Shown here in pieces: positions 44,968 to 54,798 of a stretch of DNA of 64,000 nt. The DNA lies in NCBI RefSeq assembly GCF_013343235.1, contig NZ_CP040094.1, positions 1,674,501 to 1,738,500 on the forward strand. The letters are read 5' to 3'. Origin of the DNA: Nostoc sp. TCL240-02 (GTDB lineage Bacteria > Cyanobacteriota > Cyanobacteriia > Cyanobacteriales > Nostocaceae). Every line of letters starts with the position of its first letter. Position 1 is the stretch's first letter. The notes under the pieces were generated by a model. The model had not been told where the DNA came from. It saw only the letters and a list, made by a program, of their open reading frames with translations, and did not search any database. The translations under genes were made by a program, and so were the position numbers.

Positions 44968-45450
44968 ATGGCATTTGATTATTCTTTAGACTTTAAAAAT
45001 ATCGATTTTCGCCAACATCCTGAACTATATCGCGTTGGTAAGGGTGAACAGGGCGTACTTTTAGTAGAACCATACAAATCAGAAATTCTTACCTACTGGC
45101 GGTTCAAAACTCCTGAGATTGCTAGAGAATCAAGTGAAAAAATCTACGAAATGTTTCTTGATTATCTAAAACAAGATGATTTTATCGGCGCAGATATGGC
45201 ACGAAAGTTTATCCAAATGGGTTATACTCGCTCTCGCCGTTATGCTAATCATAAAACAGGCAGAAAATATAAACAAAATTCGGAAACTTCAGGTTCGAAA
45301 AAAGAAATTCTTCCTTACGAAGAAGACCCTGTTAAAGCCGAGTCAGCAGCAATTTTTAAAGCCAAGTGGATACAAGCAAAGACAAATGAGAAATATCAAG
45401 AGCTTTTAGCCAAGCATAAACAGATGTATGAAAGCACCTCACCTTTGTAA
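44968..45450 (+). CDS. DUF4385 family protein
   Basis: The 160-aa cytoplasmic protein starts FDYSLDFKNIDFRQHPELY and contains RVGKGEQGVLLVEPYKSEIL, TYWRFKTPEIARESSEKIY and MARKFIQMGYTRSRRYANHK with a basic GRKYKQ. These are the usual blocks of DUF4385. Its function is unknown. The Arg/Lys-rich middle could bind nucleic acid, which is inference. It diverges from the VOC gene. Confidence 0.8.
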   Translation: MAFDYSLDFKNIDFRQHPELYRVGKGEQGVLLVEPYKSEILTYWRFKTPEIARESSEKIYEMFLDYLKQDDFIGADMARKFIQMGYTRSRRYANHKTGRKYKQNSETSGSKKEILPYEEDPVKAESAAIFKAKWIQAKTNEKYQELLAKHKQMYESTSPL

Positions 45451-46114
45451 ATCAATATACCTGGCCATTAGAAATTGCAGTTCATCTTGCATAATAAACG
45501 AAGTTCGCCTGTGTGTTATTGCTTTTCCTCTAACCTTGAGAACGCTCACGAAGCTAAAGAGGGAAGGTGAACTTGACTTGGAGAATCGAGCGTGTCTTTA
45601 GACCTGATAGTGTCAATCTGATTACTACCTTGTTCTATGAGCAGCTATACAAACCTCAACAAAGCCTTGCCGCAGGGTAGTCTCAGGAAAATGGAGGGTT
45701 TCCAACCCACGCAGGAGGGTAAAACCTAGTGTAGCTACGGTTTCTAACTGCCCTTTTAAATGCTAAAATACTTAATGTAAGGTGATATATTACATAAATT
45801 TTACTAGATGTATCTACATACTGTAAGCTTGGTATTCTAGAAAAACAGTGCTTAATTCGACTATCAACATTATTGAGCAAAACTTGTAATAATATTTAAC
45901 ATGTGTCTAGGTTGTGTAATTTAGATTAACTATTGCAAAGAAATTCTCTCAGAGTTAGTAAAATGACAAATACAACGACGCAACTATTTTGTGGATTAGT
46001 TACTCTAGAACTGTAGACTATGTTTTCAGTCCTGAGTTATTTCCGTATTTTGCCTCTGAGGCATACCAATCAAGACCACACCAAATCCTTCATTAAGAGC
46101 TCCCACAAATCATA
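45451..46114. other. Leader and intergenic region upstream of infC
   Basis: About 660 bp without a clear gene. A 31-codon open frame (46020-46115, starting MFSVLSYFRIL) ends in TAA whose last base is the first base of the infC ATG (TAATG). It has no Shine-Dalgarno site. The 5' untranslated leader of infC is probably long. Short segments near 45680-45730 read like an eroded repeat. Confidence 0.45.
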
Positions 46115-46648
46115 ATGCCTGTGATTGAGAAGAAAAGAACTCGCGATCTGCCCCAAATTAACGAACGAATTCGCTTCCCGAAAATTCGGGTCATTGATAC
46201 TGACGGTGCCCAATTGGGAATTATGTCCCCACAGGAAGCACTACAACTAGCAGAAGAGAAAGAGTTAGATTTGGTGCTTATAAGTGACAAAGCTGACCCG
46301 CCAGTTTGTCGGATTATGGACTACGGGAAATATAAGTTTGAGCAGGAGAAAAAGGCGCGGGAAGCCCGGAAAAAGCAGCACACGGCTGATGTCAAAGAAG
46401 TTAAGATGCGTTACAAAATAGAAGAACACGACTACAACGTGCGTGTTAAGCAAGCAGAGCGCTTTTTGAAAGATGGCGATAAAGTCAAAGCGACTGTGAT
46501 GTTCCGGGGTCGAGAAATTCAACACAGCGACCTAGCAGAAGATTTGCTCAAGCGAATGGCAACGGATTTGGAGCCTTTTGGTGAGCTTCAACAAGCGCCT
46601 AAAAAAGAAGGGCGAAACATGATGATGCTTATCTCGCCCAAAAAATAA
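46115..46648 (+). CDS. infC: Translation initiation factor IF-3
   Basis: The 177-aa IF-3 binds the 30S subunit, checks start-codon pairing and prevents early 50S joining. The N-domain starts [19 protein letters not shown] with [20 protein letters not shown]. The C-domain has [18 protein letters not shown] and [19 protein letters not shown]. The start is ATG rather than the rare AUU used for autoregulation in enterobacteria. rpmI and rplT are not next to it, as in many cyanobacteria. It is followed by a strong terminator. Confidence 0.97.
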   Translation: MPVIEKKRTRDLPQINERIRFPKIRVIDTDGAQLGIMSPQEALQLAEEKELDLVLISDKADPPVCRIMDYGKYKFEQEKKAREARKKQHTADVKEVKMRYKIEEHDYNVRVKQAERFLKDGDKVKATVMFRGREIQHSDLAEDLLKRMATDLEPFGELQQAPKKEGRNMMMLISPKK

Positions 46649-46676
46649 TCCTCTAACTGTTTAATAGACCAAGTTT

Positions 46677-46710
46677 GAAAAACCCCTGGCGAGAAGTCAG
46701 GGGTTTTTTC
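46677..46710 (+). terminator. Rho-independent terminator after infC
   Basis: GAAAAACCCCTG, a nine-base loop, and CAGGGGTTTTTTC form a strong stem with a T tract, 29 bp after the stop codon. Confidence 0.93.
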
Positions 46711-46854
46711 GTTTGGATGCAAGATATACCCAAAGCTTTGAAGTCGTTTAAATTTATCTCAAATCGATAGTCTTGAAGGCTGAGTGGGAAACATAATACT
46801 CAGTTGCTCAGGATTTTTGCTATTTCCAGAGGATGAGGGAATGGGGAAGGGGGA

Positions 46855-46945
46855 ATAGGGAATGGGGAATTGGGCATTGGGCATTGAACATGAAAAAGAG
46901 ACAAGGACTTGTTCAATAATTCCCCCTTGTCCCCCTTGTCTTCCT
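46855..46945. repeat. Dispersed intergenic repeat, copy 2
   Basis: GGGAATTGGGCATTGGGCATTG is followed by an AAAGAGACAAGGAC segment, TTCAATAATT and tandem CCCCCTTGT units. It has the same order and spacing as the repeat at 25337-25440. It lies upstream of the transporter-HEAT gene. Confidence 0.75.
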
Positions 46946-47001
46946 GCCTTCCCTGCTCCCTGCCCCTATTGCGCGGTGATACTACCAGAAAATAAAACTG
47001 C

Positions 47002-50000
47002 ATGGAACTGAAAAATCACTGGTTTGCTGTAAATAAAGTTGTTTTACCACGACTACTACAGTGGGTGAATCTCCGGCCAGAGGAGAGTGAACGAACTCAG
47101 CTAATGTTTATTTTTTACACAACTGTATGTGTAGGATTGCGGTGGGCAGAGGACAGTACGGTGGCGCTGTTTTTGGATGAATATGGGACTCATTTATTGC
47201 CGTGGATGTATATTGCCAGTGCCGTTATGAGCGCAGCACTGGTTTTTTTATACTCTTGGCTGCAAAGAATTTTTCCCTTACGCCGGGTAATTGTAGCGAT
47301 CGCACCTTGCATGTTGATGCCATTACTTCTATTAGTTTTATTACGTTGGGGATCTCATGTTTCTTACCTGGTAGTTATTTCGGCCTTTCTGCTGCGGCTA
47401 TGGGTAGATGCCCTTTATGTAGTCAACGATCTCAACACCTCCATCGTCGCTAACCAAATATTTAACATTCGCGAGATTAAGCGGACTTACCCACTGGTGA
47501 GTAGTGGACTTTTGGTAGCAGATGTGATTAGTGGCTTTAGTTTGCCTTGGCTAGTGCAATACACCTCGCTGAATAAGATCATCTTCATCGCCTGTTTTGT
47601 GATTTTATTAGGATCGGCGATTTTATTCTATTTAACTAATCACTATCGAGCAGCTTTTCCTGAAACCCCACAAAGACTAGTTCCTGAAGAACAAGCTTCA
47701 CGAGAGCGCTTTATTAAAAGTCCGCTGAAGCGGTATGTTTGGCAATTGTTTGCTTTTGTCGGTCTGTTGCAAGTCATTGGGTTGTTAATAGATTTTCAAT
47801 ATCTGCGCGAACTCCAGTCCAATTTGGGCGACCGAGAACTCGCCAGTTTCTTGGGTCTTTTTGGTGGGATGTTGGGACTGTGTGAGTTGTTATTGCAGTG
47901 GTTTATTTCTAGCCGACTCATTGAACGGATGGGGGTATTTTTCACCGCGACACTTTTACCAATTACAGTAGGCTTTTCACTACCAGGAGTGCTGGTATTT
48001 TTCCATTTAATTCCAGCCATACAATCGCAAAGCTTTTTCTGGGGTCTGATAATTGTCAAATTTTGCGATGAACTTCTGCGCTATACCTTTGTCATGAGTA
48101 GCGGTCCCATCCTCTACCAACCGATTCCCGAGTCAATTCGCAGCCGGATGCAGACTTTATCTGGCGGAACAGCCGAAGCGATCGCTACAGGTTTGACAGG
48201 AGCGCTAATTTTTGCAACTCTATTATTTTGTAGCCGCTTTGTTCCCGTATCCCTGCAAAAGTGGGTGTTGGTGGCAGAAACAATGCTAATAGCTAGCACC
48301 TGTTTAACAGTAGTTTGGGAATTGCGATCGCGCTACGTTGAACTGTTAGTCTTGAGTGTGGCACGGGGCCAGTTGAGTGCAACCAATGTCGGCTTACGAT
48401 TCTTTAAGCAAGGTGTAGTCAAAGCCTTGGGAGAAAAAGGCAGCGAGGCAGATAAACGCTCTTGTATTGAACTTTTAGCCCAAATTGACTCTCAAGGAGC
48501 TGCGGAAGTTTTAGCACCCCTGTTAGTTAAGTTAACCCCAGATTTGCAGCGTCAAAGTTTGGAAGTGATGCTGACAGCAGGTGCAAATCTCGCTTATCTA
48601 TCCGCCATTCGTCCTTTGTTAGAACAACCCCAAGAAACTAACCCCGAAGTTTTCGCCCTAGCGCTACGCTACGTTTGGCTAGCTGAACCAAATCCCAATT
48701 TAAGCATCCTAGAAGAATATCTTAACCCCCGCCAAAACTCACTCATCCGCGCTACCGCAGCCGCTTTAGTCTTACGTCAGGGAACGCCGATGCAAAAGGT
48801 AGCAGCTACCCAAACTATGCGGCGGATGTTGACTCATAAGAAAGAACGGGAACGGGTGAATGGAGTTAGAGCGCTTAGAGAAGCAGTTTATTTACAAGCG
48901 CTACGGATTCACATTCCGAATTTATTACAAGATGAATCGTTACGGGTGCGCTGTGCCGTATTGGAAATGATTGCAGCAACCCATTTAGAGGAATACTATT
49001 CGGCGCTGATTGCAGCACTTTATTACAAATCAACCCGCACTACAGCAATGTCATCCCTAGTGCGACTGGAAAATGAAGCGATAGAGATGCTGTTGCGGTT
49101 AGCTACCAATATTTATAAACCAGAAGTAGTGCGGATGTACGCTTGGCGTACCATTGCTCAAATTGGCACTCAGGAAGCATTAGAGACTTTATGGGAAAAC
49201 TTGGAGACATCCTGGGGTATAACTAGGGATCATATTCTTCGGAGCTTACTAAAAATACATAAACAACCAGGAATTAGAGGTTTAGTAGATCGGTTTTATC
49301 AAAGTCGGGTAGAAAATTTAATTGAGCAGGAATTAAAGTTTTTAGGTGAGATTTATGGTGCATATATAGACTTGAAAATATTAGATGAAAAAGAAAATCA
49401 TCAATCAAGTGAGAGGATTGTGATTGTCTCTGAGCTACTGCAACGCGCCCTTTTAGAATTGGAATTGGATGTCAAAGAGCGGCTGCTACTGTTGCTCAGA
49501 CTGCTTTACTCACCAGAAAAGATGCAGGCAGCAGCATTTAATCTGCGATCGCTCTCAGTGGTAAACTTAGCAAGGGGTTTAGAAATCTTAGAGCATACCG
49601 TAACTTTGCCTTCTAAGTCTCTGTTACTGAATATTTTAGATAACCGACCGCAGTCAGAAAAATTACAACATCTTGTAGAAGCCAAGATCGTAGAATATGA
49701 GAACATGCTAGTTAGCGATCGCCTCCACAGATTGCTGATGTTAGGTAACTTCCTTTCTGATTGGTGTCTAGCTTGTTGTTTCCATTTTGCTCAAGTGACT
49801 CGCATTAGACTTACCAGTTCCGAGATTTTAGTGAGTTTGCGTCATCCAACAGGTTTTGTTAGAGAAGCTGCGATCGCATATCTAAATATGGTTTCACATC
49901 GTGTCCTCCTGCAAATCTTACCCCAGTTACAAAAAGATCCACATCCTTTGGTGGCCGCTCAAGTTAAAGAGTTACTCGAAAAACACAACTTTAAAAATTC

Positions 50001-50025
50001 ACAAATCTCGACAATTAATGAATAG
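47002..50025 (+). CDS. Npt1/Npt2-like transporter fused to HEAT repeats
   Basis: This 1007-aa protein joins two halves. Residues 1-425 have about 12 hydrophobic helices resembling the ATP/ADP translocase-like (Npt/MFS-related) fold: RLLQWVNLRPEESERTQLMF, FIFYTTVCVGLRW, VVNDLNTSIVANQIFNIREI. Residues about 450-1000 are a helical solenoid of HEAT-like repeats (EVFALALRYVWLAEPNPN, VNGVRALREAVYLQALRIH, FVREAAIAYLNMVSHRVL). Such fusions exist in cyanobacteria; the substrate and role are not known. The solenoid is presumably cytoplasmic and could regulate or couple transport to a partner. The stop codon is part of a hairpin. Confidence 0.82.
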   Translation: MELKNHWFAVNKVVLPRLLQWVNLRPEESERTQLMFIFYTTVCVGLRWAEDSTVALFLDEYGTHLLPWMYIASAVMSAALVFLYSWLQRIFPLRRVIVAIAPCMLMPLLLLVLLRWGSHVSYLVVISAFLLRLWVDALYVVNDLNTSIVANQIFNIREIKRTYPLVSSGLLVADVISGFSLPWLVQYTSLNKIIFIACFVILLGSAILFYLTNHYRAAFPETPQRLVPEEQASRERFIKSPLKRYVWQLFAFVGLLQVIGLLIDFQYLRELQSNLGDRELASFLGLFGGMLGLCELLLQWFISSRLIERMGVFFTATLLPITVGFSLPGVLVFFHLIPAIQSQSFFWGLIIVKFCDELLRYTFVMSSGPILYQPIPESIRSRMQTLSGGTAEAIATGLTGALIFATLLFCSRFVPVSLQKWVLVAETMLIASTCLTVVWELRSRYVELLVLSVARGQLSATNVGLRFFKQGVVKALGEKGSEADKRSCIELLAQIDSQGAAEVLAPLLVKLTPDLQRQSLEVMLTAGANLAYLSAIRPLLEQPQETNPEVFALALRYVWLAEPNPNLSILEEYLNPRQNSLIRATAAALVLRQGTPMQKVAATQTMRRMLTHKKERERVNGVRALREAVYLQALRIHIPNLLQDESLRVRCAVLEMIAATHLEEYYSALIAALYYKSTRTTAMSSLVRLENEAIEMLLRLATNIYKPEVVRMYAWRTIAQIGTQEALETLWENLETSWGITRDHILRSLLKIHKQPGIRGLVDRFYQSRVENLIEQELKFLGEIYGAYIDLKILDEKENHQSSERIVIVSELLQRALLELELDVKERLLLLLRLLYSPEKMQAAAFNLRSLSVVNLARGLEILEHTVTLPSKSLLLNILDNRPQSEKLQHLVEAKIVEYENMLVSDRLHRLLMLGNFLSDWCLACCFHFAQVTRIRLTSSEILVSLRHPTGFVREAAIAYLNMVSHRVLLQILPQLQKDPHPLVAAQVKELLEKHNFKNSQISTINE

Positions 50026-50054
50026 TAGGGGCGTACATCTGTACACCCTTACTA
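50023..50054. repeat. Palindromic repeat overlapping a stop codon
   Basis: TAGTAGGGGCGTACA, two loop bases, TGTACACCCTTACTA: a long stem that includes the TAG stop of the transporter gene. It is the same type of element as that at 23871-23894 and may form the transcript end. Confidence 0.7.
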
Positions 50055-50117
50055 CCAGTGTATGTGTTTGTTAACCTGTAAAGTGAAGTAAAAATTCCAA
50101 GAATATCAGGAACAGCC

Positions 50118-50795
50118 ATGTACGTACTAATAGGTGGAGCAGGCTTAGTGGGCTTAAGTTTAGCCCAAAAACTAGTAGAGCTAGGACATACTGTTGCTGT
50201 AATTGATATTGACCCTATCGCTTGCCGTTATGCCCGTGAACAAGTAGGAGCAATGGCTTTTGAAGGCAGTGCTGTGAGTACAGAAGTATTGTTAGAAGCT
50301 GGGATTCGCAAAGCTGGTTCCTTGGCAGCTGTCTTAAGAAGTGATGCTTTAAACTTGGCAATGGTAACTCTTGCTAAACACTATGGTGTCACCCATATTT
50401 TGAGTCGGATGCGCCACCCCGATTTTGCCGAACCATTGCGGATAGCTGGAGCCAACCATATCGTCAGTACTGTTGAACTATCAGTTTCAACAATGGTGAA
50501 TGCCATTGAGTATCCCCAAGTGGAATCAATGATGCATTTTGAGCAAGGACAGATTGAGGTTCTGAAACTTGCCATCCCAAACAATTGCTATGTTGCTGGT
50601 CGTAGTGTTGCCGAAATCGCTCAGGATGTCCGATTTCCCAGTGGTTCGCTAATTATTGGTTATCAATCCCATCCTCACGAAGATTTGATGATTCCTAACG
50701 GCAGTACAATACTGGAACCTCATTCAACAGTGTTGATTGTGACTAAACCAGGATCTTTACATCAAGTCATTGATTTTATTGAGCAAAGATGTTGA
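50118..50795 (+). CDS. TrkA/RCK-type NAD-binding potassium regulatory protein
   Basis: The 225-aa protein has a Rossmann N-domain (IGGAGLVGLSLAQKLVELGH, AVIDIDPIACRYAREQV, GIRKAGSLAAVLRSDALNLAM). From about 150 a TrkA_C domain follows (LAIPNNCYVAGRSVAEIAQ, LMIPNGSTILEPHSTVLIV). Such proteins gate K+ channels or Ktr/Trk transporters in response to nucleotides. No channel gene is next to it. A Na+/H+ antiporter gene lies 900 bp away on the other strand. The start ATG is at the usual place, two residues before the glycine motif. Confidence 0.9.
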   Translation: MYVLIGGAGLVGLSLAQKLVELGHTVAVIDIDPIACRYAREQVGAMAFEGSAVSTEVLLEAGIRKAGSLAAVLRSDALNLAMVTLAKHYGVTHILSRMRHPDFAEPLRIAGANHIVSTVELSVSTMVNAIEYPQVESMMHFEQGQIEVLKLAIPNNCYVAGRSVAEIAQDVRFPSGSLIIGYQSHPHEDLMIPNGSTILEPHSTVLIVTKPGSLHQVIDFIEQRC

Positions 50796-50870
50796 GCGCA
50801 ATCCCTACCTAAAGTATTTATTAGGTGGGATTAACTACATACTGATAAAAAATGGGTGTAAATAGTTTTG

Positions 50871-51428
50871 ATGAAACCGTATCTATATATTTTAGCGATC
50901 GCTGTTATTTTTCTTGCATCTTGTCAATCAACAAATATTCCACCCAAGTCACAACCCGATGCAATTCAAGCAACCCCAGTTCAAAAAGTAGTGACGCTAG
51001 ATAAAAATTTTAAGATAGCAAGCGGTCAAACTGTTTATGTCCCTGTCTATTCCCATATCTATCATCACAATAAGCAGGAGATTTTCGAGTTAGCCGTTAC
51101 GCTCAGTGTTCGGAATACAGATTTGACTAATCCGATCGTTATTACTGCTGTACGCTACTATAACTCAGAGGGGAAATTAGTTAAAGAGTATTTGGAGCAA
51201 CCTATTCAACTTGATGCCCTAGCTTCTACAGATTTTTTTATAAATAGAAATGACACCAGTGGAGGTTTAGGCGCAAACTTTATTGTTGAGTGGGTAGCTC
51301 AAACCGAAATATCCGAACCTATAGTGGAGGCAGTCATGATTGGTACTGACTTTCAACAAGGAATTTCTTTTATCAGTCCTGGTAGGGTGATTAAAAATCA
51401 AAATAATGATAAGCGATCGCCTTCGTAA
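50871..51428 (+). CDS. DUF3124 lipoprotein
   Basis: The 185-aa protein begins MKPYLYILAIAVIFLASCQS, a lipoprotein signal with the lipobox LASC (Cys near residue 18). The DUF3124 domain follows: LDKNFKIASGQTVYVPVYSHIYHH, EIFELAVTLSVRNTDL, ITAVRYYNSEGKLVKEYL and IVEWVAQTEISEPIVEAVMIG. The fold is beta-rich and the function unknown. It is anchored to the outer or inner membrane in the periplasm. The frame also starts at a TTG one codon earlier. Confidence 0.85.
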   Translation: MKPYLYILAIAVIFLASCQSTNIPPKSQPDAIQATPVQKVVTLDKNFKIASGQTVYVPVYSHIYHHNKQEIFELAVTLSVRNTDLTNPIVITAVRYYNSEGKLVKEYLEQPIQLDALASTDFFINRNDTSGGLGANFIVEWVAQTEISEPIVEAVMIGTDFQQGISFISPGRVIKNQNNDKRSPS

Positions 51429-51429
51429 T

Positions 51430-51525
51430 TCGTAATTCTTCTCTGCGAGAGGCTGCACCTGAAGCGTAGCTATGCCGCAGGCTTTACGGCTACGCTCAAT
51501 ACAAGTTCGTAATTCGTAATTAAGT
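51430..51525. repeat. Composite dispersed repeat
   Basis: TTCGTAATTCGTAATTC and GTTCGTAATTCGTAATTAAG flank a GC-rich segment with GAAGCGTAGCTATGCCGCAG and GGCTTTACGGCTACGCT. Both are common Nostoc repeat motifs. Arms with GCGTAGC and GCTACGC can pair. It follows the DUF3124 gene. Confidence 0.6.
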
Positions 51526-51682
51526 TTTTCCTCGTTCCTGTGCTCTCTATGAGAATGTATTAATTGAGTCTCTGACTTAATGTTTAACAGGAGGCAGCAG
51601 ATTTTAATCAATCAGCAAAAGCTCAAAGGTTCACTCACAAAGCTCAGACTATTCTCCATCCTTAATTCCCAATTCCCCATAT

Positions 51683-53236
51683 TTAATCATCATCTAACTT
51701 CAGTAATTGTTCATCAAGATTTTGTATCCGTCCACGCACAATTTCTTCTGAGAGAATTCGCTTCCGCATCGCCTCATTAAGCGCTCCTTTTTCTGCCAGC
51801 AATAAACGGCGGCGAATGGCATCAAGTTTACCACTGCTGTTACTTTTGCCGTCCACATCATCAGAACGACGATTATAAAGTTCCCGCAGTATCTTTTCTG
51901 CACCAGCAATTCGCACTTGATAAGCTGAACGCATCTCTTCATAAACAGCTTTTGGTAATACCCCTGATTTCAACAGGCTATCTAATTCATCTTGTGCTGC
52001 CTTACCCGTCATCAACTGTGCTTGCAATTCTTCAACCTGTTGTTGAGCTTCTGAAAATTTAGATAATTTTAAGCGTTTTACCACCCAAGGCAAACTTAAA
52101 CCCTGTCCAACTAATGACACCAGCACACTACCAAAAACTAAAGCGATGAGAACATCTCGCCCTGGTAGTGTTGTAGGTAAACTCAAAGCCAGAGCCATCG
52201 AGAGCGAACCTTTGATGTTACCTAAAAACAGTAAATGTTGCCAGCGCAACGGAATTGGACGGTCAATCAAACGAATCCCTGCTAGCAACGGATAAACTGT
52301 CAAAACTCGCCCAATTTGATAAGCTAAAACTACAAATAGAATCGCAGGTAAAGTTCTCCAGAGCGTTATCAGGTCTATTTCTACACCAATTAGCAGAAAA
52401 ATAAAGGTGTTGACAGTAAAACTGGCATATTCCCAGAAACTCAACAAGGTGATGCGACTAGAAGCAGAAGTATTCTGAGAAAGCCCTAAATTCCCGAAAA
52501 TTAATCCCGCAACAACTACAGCCACAGCACCTGATACACCGAGAAATTGCCCAACCTGAAAAGTTCCTAATGCAACCGCAACTGTCAGTAAAAGACTGCT
52601 AAGAGCATCATCTAAACGGGCGAATATAGGTATACTCAAGTAGCCCAAGACTAGCCCCACAACGCAGCCCCCTAGAGAGATAACTAGCAGTTGTTGGATT
52701 CCCTCTATAAATGTGAGTGAACCTGTTGAATATACTTGCACAATTAGGTTGAACATAACCAGGGCAGCAGCATCATTAAATAGGGTTTCTCCTTCAACGA
52801 TGGTGGAAAGCCGGGAGGGTACTGGTATTTCCTTAAAGACGGCAATCATTGAAACTGTATCAGTGTTTGCCAGCATTACTCCGACAAATAAAGCAGGTAT
52901 CCAACTTAGTCCCAGCCCAAATTTCAACAGTACTGCAATAATCGCGCTAGAAAGCACAGCCCCTGGTCCAGCAAGTAGAGCAATTGGTTTAAAGGTGCTG
53001 CGTAGGCGGCTGACATCTGTATTAATACCAGCTTCAAAGAGGAGAATTGGTAGGAAAAGCTCCAAAACAAGGATTGGATTTAAACCAATCGGACGAGATA
53101 ATAGCTCAGTGATGGGCAAACCTGCTAATACTAAACCCGTAACATAAGGGATTCCCAACCGCCGGGATAGCAAAGCTACTCCTGTAGCAAGGAGCAAGAG
53201 AATAATTGAAACTTTGACTAATTCGGTAACATCCAC
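51683..53236 (-). CDS. CPA1-family Na+(K+)/H+ antiporter
   Basis: The 517-aa protein has about 12 membrane helices to residue 400, then a charged cytoplasmic tail of about 115 residues. Typical antiporter blocks are GLVLAGLPITELLSRPIG, FEAGINTDVSRLR, the FVGVMLANTDTVSMIAVF helix (ion-binding Asp) and VEGETLFNDAAALVMF (second acidic segment). GNIKGSLSMALALSLP follows. The layout is that of cyanobacterial NhaP/NhaS-like exchangers that help in salt and pH balance. The ion specificity is not readable. Confidence 0.9.
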   Translation of the reverse strand: MDVTELVKVSIILLLLATGVALLSRRLGIPYVTGLVLAGLPITELLSRPIGLNPILVLELFLPILLFEAGINTDVSRLRSTFKPIALLAGPGAVLSSAIIAVLLKFGLGLSWIPALFVGVMLANTDTVSMIAVFKEIPVPSRLSTIVEGETLFNDAAALVMFNLIVQVYSTGSLTFIEGIQQLLVISLGGCVVGLVLGYLSIPIFARLDDALSSLLLTVAVALGTFQVGQFLGVSGAVAVVVAGLIFGNLGLSQNTSASSRITLLSFWEYASFTVNTFIFLLIGVEIDLITLWRTLPAILFVVLAYQIGRVLTVYPLLAGIRLIDRPIPLRWQHLLFLGNIKGSLSMALALSLPTTLPGRDVLIALVFGSVLVSLVGQGLSLPWVVKRLKLSKFSEAQQQVEELQAQLMTGKAAQDELDSLLKSGVLPKAVYEEMRSAYQVRIAGAEKILRELYNRRSDDVDGKSNSSGKLDAIRRRLLLAEKGALNEAMRKRILSEEIVRGRIQNLDEQLLKLDDD

Positions 53237-53480
53237 TGTGATTTTTGGAAGTTGTTTTAACTTTACTATTATCTATATTTTTCAAAACTCATTTAGGATT
53301 GCGATAGGAATCATATTTTCTCTCAAGAAATGGTATGTAACGCGATGTGCGACTTATTTTTAAAACCCCACTTTCATTCCTCTATTGTAATTATCATAAT
53401 GTTTACACAGTAGGCTTCACAGCAGGAAGAAGGGGCCATTTCTCCCTGCCCCCATCTAAGAGCCTCTTTGTTGATAATGA

Positions 53481-54212
53481 CTAATCCCCTTGCGGATGTT
53501 CATCCCACAAGGTTGTTATTTCCCGTAAACTCTGATGATTGCCATTACCCAAAATCAGATGATCTAGTACCGGAATGCCCAAAAGCTGCGCTCCTGCTAA
53601 CAACTGGTGCGTTAATTCTATATCTTCCTGGCTGGGTTCAAGGTTCCCAGAAGGATGGTTGTGGGCAACTATTGCCCGCGTTGCGCCTTGACGAATAACT
53701 TCCCGAAAAATATCACGGGGAGAAGCTAAGGTTTCGGTTGCTGTGCCAATGGTAATTACTTGTGTACCCAATAAACGATTCTTGACATCTAATAACACCA
53801 CTGCAAAACGTTCTTGTGTCTGCCACATCAAATCTTGACTGAGGGTAGCAGCAGCCGCAAGTGGGCTATCAATCAATGTGCCATCATTGGGCCGACATTG
53901 AAAGGCGCGTTTGCCTAATTCAATTGCTGCTAAGATACTTGTCGCTTTCGCCGGGCCAACACCAGAAATTTGCATTAACTCTGCGGGGCTAACTTCTCGG
54001 AGAGTTGCCAAAGGATCGCGTTGATGTTTGCCTAGTTCGCTCAAGATATATTGTCCCAAACCCACAGCAGATAGTTTTCCTGGGCCTTGACCAGTGCCTA
54101 GAAGAATTGCGATTAACTCTGCTGTGGCTAAAATTTTGGCTCCATGCGTCATTAATCGCTCACGCGGACGCTCATTTGTAGGTAGGTCGGCAATTCTGAG
54201 GCAATAGGTCAT
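53481..54212 (-). CDS. radC: RadC-family JAB/MPN metalloprotease-fold protein
   Basis: The 243-aa protein has the UPF0758 layout: a helix-hairpin-helix start ([46 protein letters not shown]). The JAB domain follows with [12 protein letters not shown], the zinc motif [17 protein letters not shown] (HxH and Asp) and [10 protein letters not shown]. It was once called DNA repair protein RadC; the actual role is unsettled, though it is often linked to mobile DNA. It is a single gene. Confidence 0.92.
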   Translation of the reverse strand: MTYCLRIADLPTNERPRERLMTHGAKILATAELIAILLGTGQGPGKLSAVGLGQYILSELGKHQRDPLATLREVSPAELMQISGVGPAKATSILAAIELGKRAFQCRPNDGTLIDSPLAAAATLSQDLMWQTQERFAVVLLDVKNRLLGTQVITIGTATETLASPRDIFREVIRQGATRAIVAHNHPSGNLEPSQEDIELTHQLLAGAQLLGIPVLDHLILGNGNHQSLREITTLWDEHPQGD

Positions 54213-54798
54213 AAACTAAGAAAATTGTCACCACACATCCAACTATTCTTATTTATCCCTTGTTTGCTTCCCAAATCATCTTTATTTGAGAAAATCTTTA
54301 ACCTTGGTAAGCTTGTGTGGGTAATTTCATTCTAAAATTCAAGAAGTTGGAAACGATTTGCAAAAGCGCTTTGGTGTTCCCGAACCCACAGAACCATTTG
54401 TACTGATTCGTCGATTCACACCTGCCGAATACAACTAGATTACGACATGTAAATTGCTTAAAAGCTTATGTTCAAAGCCTTTCTGGTACTTTACAGAAAC
54501 TTACATAGTTAGATTTAATTGTGCCTACCTACTTAGCGCTCTTTTATGACTCTGAATCAAAGGGAAAAACGTAGGTTGGGTTGAACAGAGTTAAACCCAA
54601 CAAAACCAAGGATTTTTCGTGTTGAGTTTCGTTCCTCAACCCAACCCACCCATAAATTTATCAAAGCTTTAGAAATCAAGAATTCTAATTTTTATTTGAC
54701 AAGAGTAATAGAAGAGCGAACCCTCTGTCAGTAAAGTTAAACTAAGCTGCAATTGGTGCTAGCTTTAATAAAAGAATTTTATATGAGAGCCGCACACC
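54213..54798. other. Intergenic region with a gene fragment and a palindromic repeat
   Basis: About 585 bp. At 54328-54438 a frame reads TFHSKIQEVGNDLQKRFG and VPEPTEPFVLIRRF to a stop at 54436-54438, with no start; it looks like the end of a lost gene. A long palindromic repeat follows (see next entry). The promoter of the toxin-antitoxin pair should lie just before 54799. Confidence 0.35.
54571..54650. repeat. GGTTGGGTTGA palindromic repeat
   Basis: GGTTGGGTTGA (54574-54584) pairs with TCAACCCAACC (54636-54646), with a second AACCCAACA-type block inside. Elements of this kind are widely dispersed in cyanobacterial genomes and are probably small non-autonomous mobile repeats. Confidence 0.7.
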
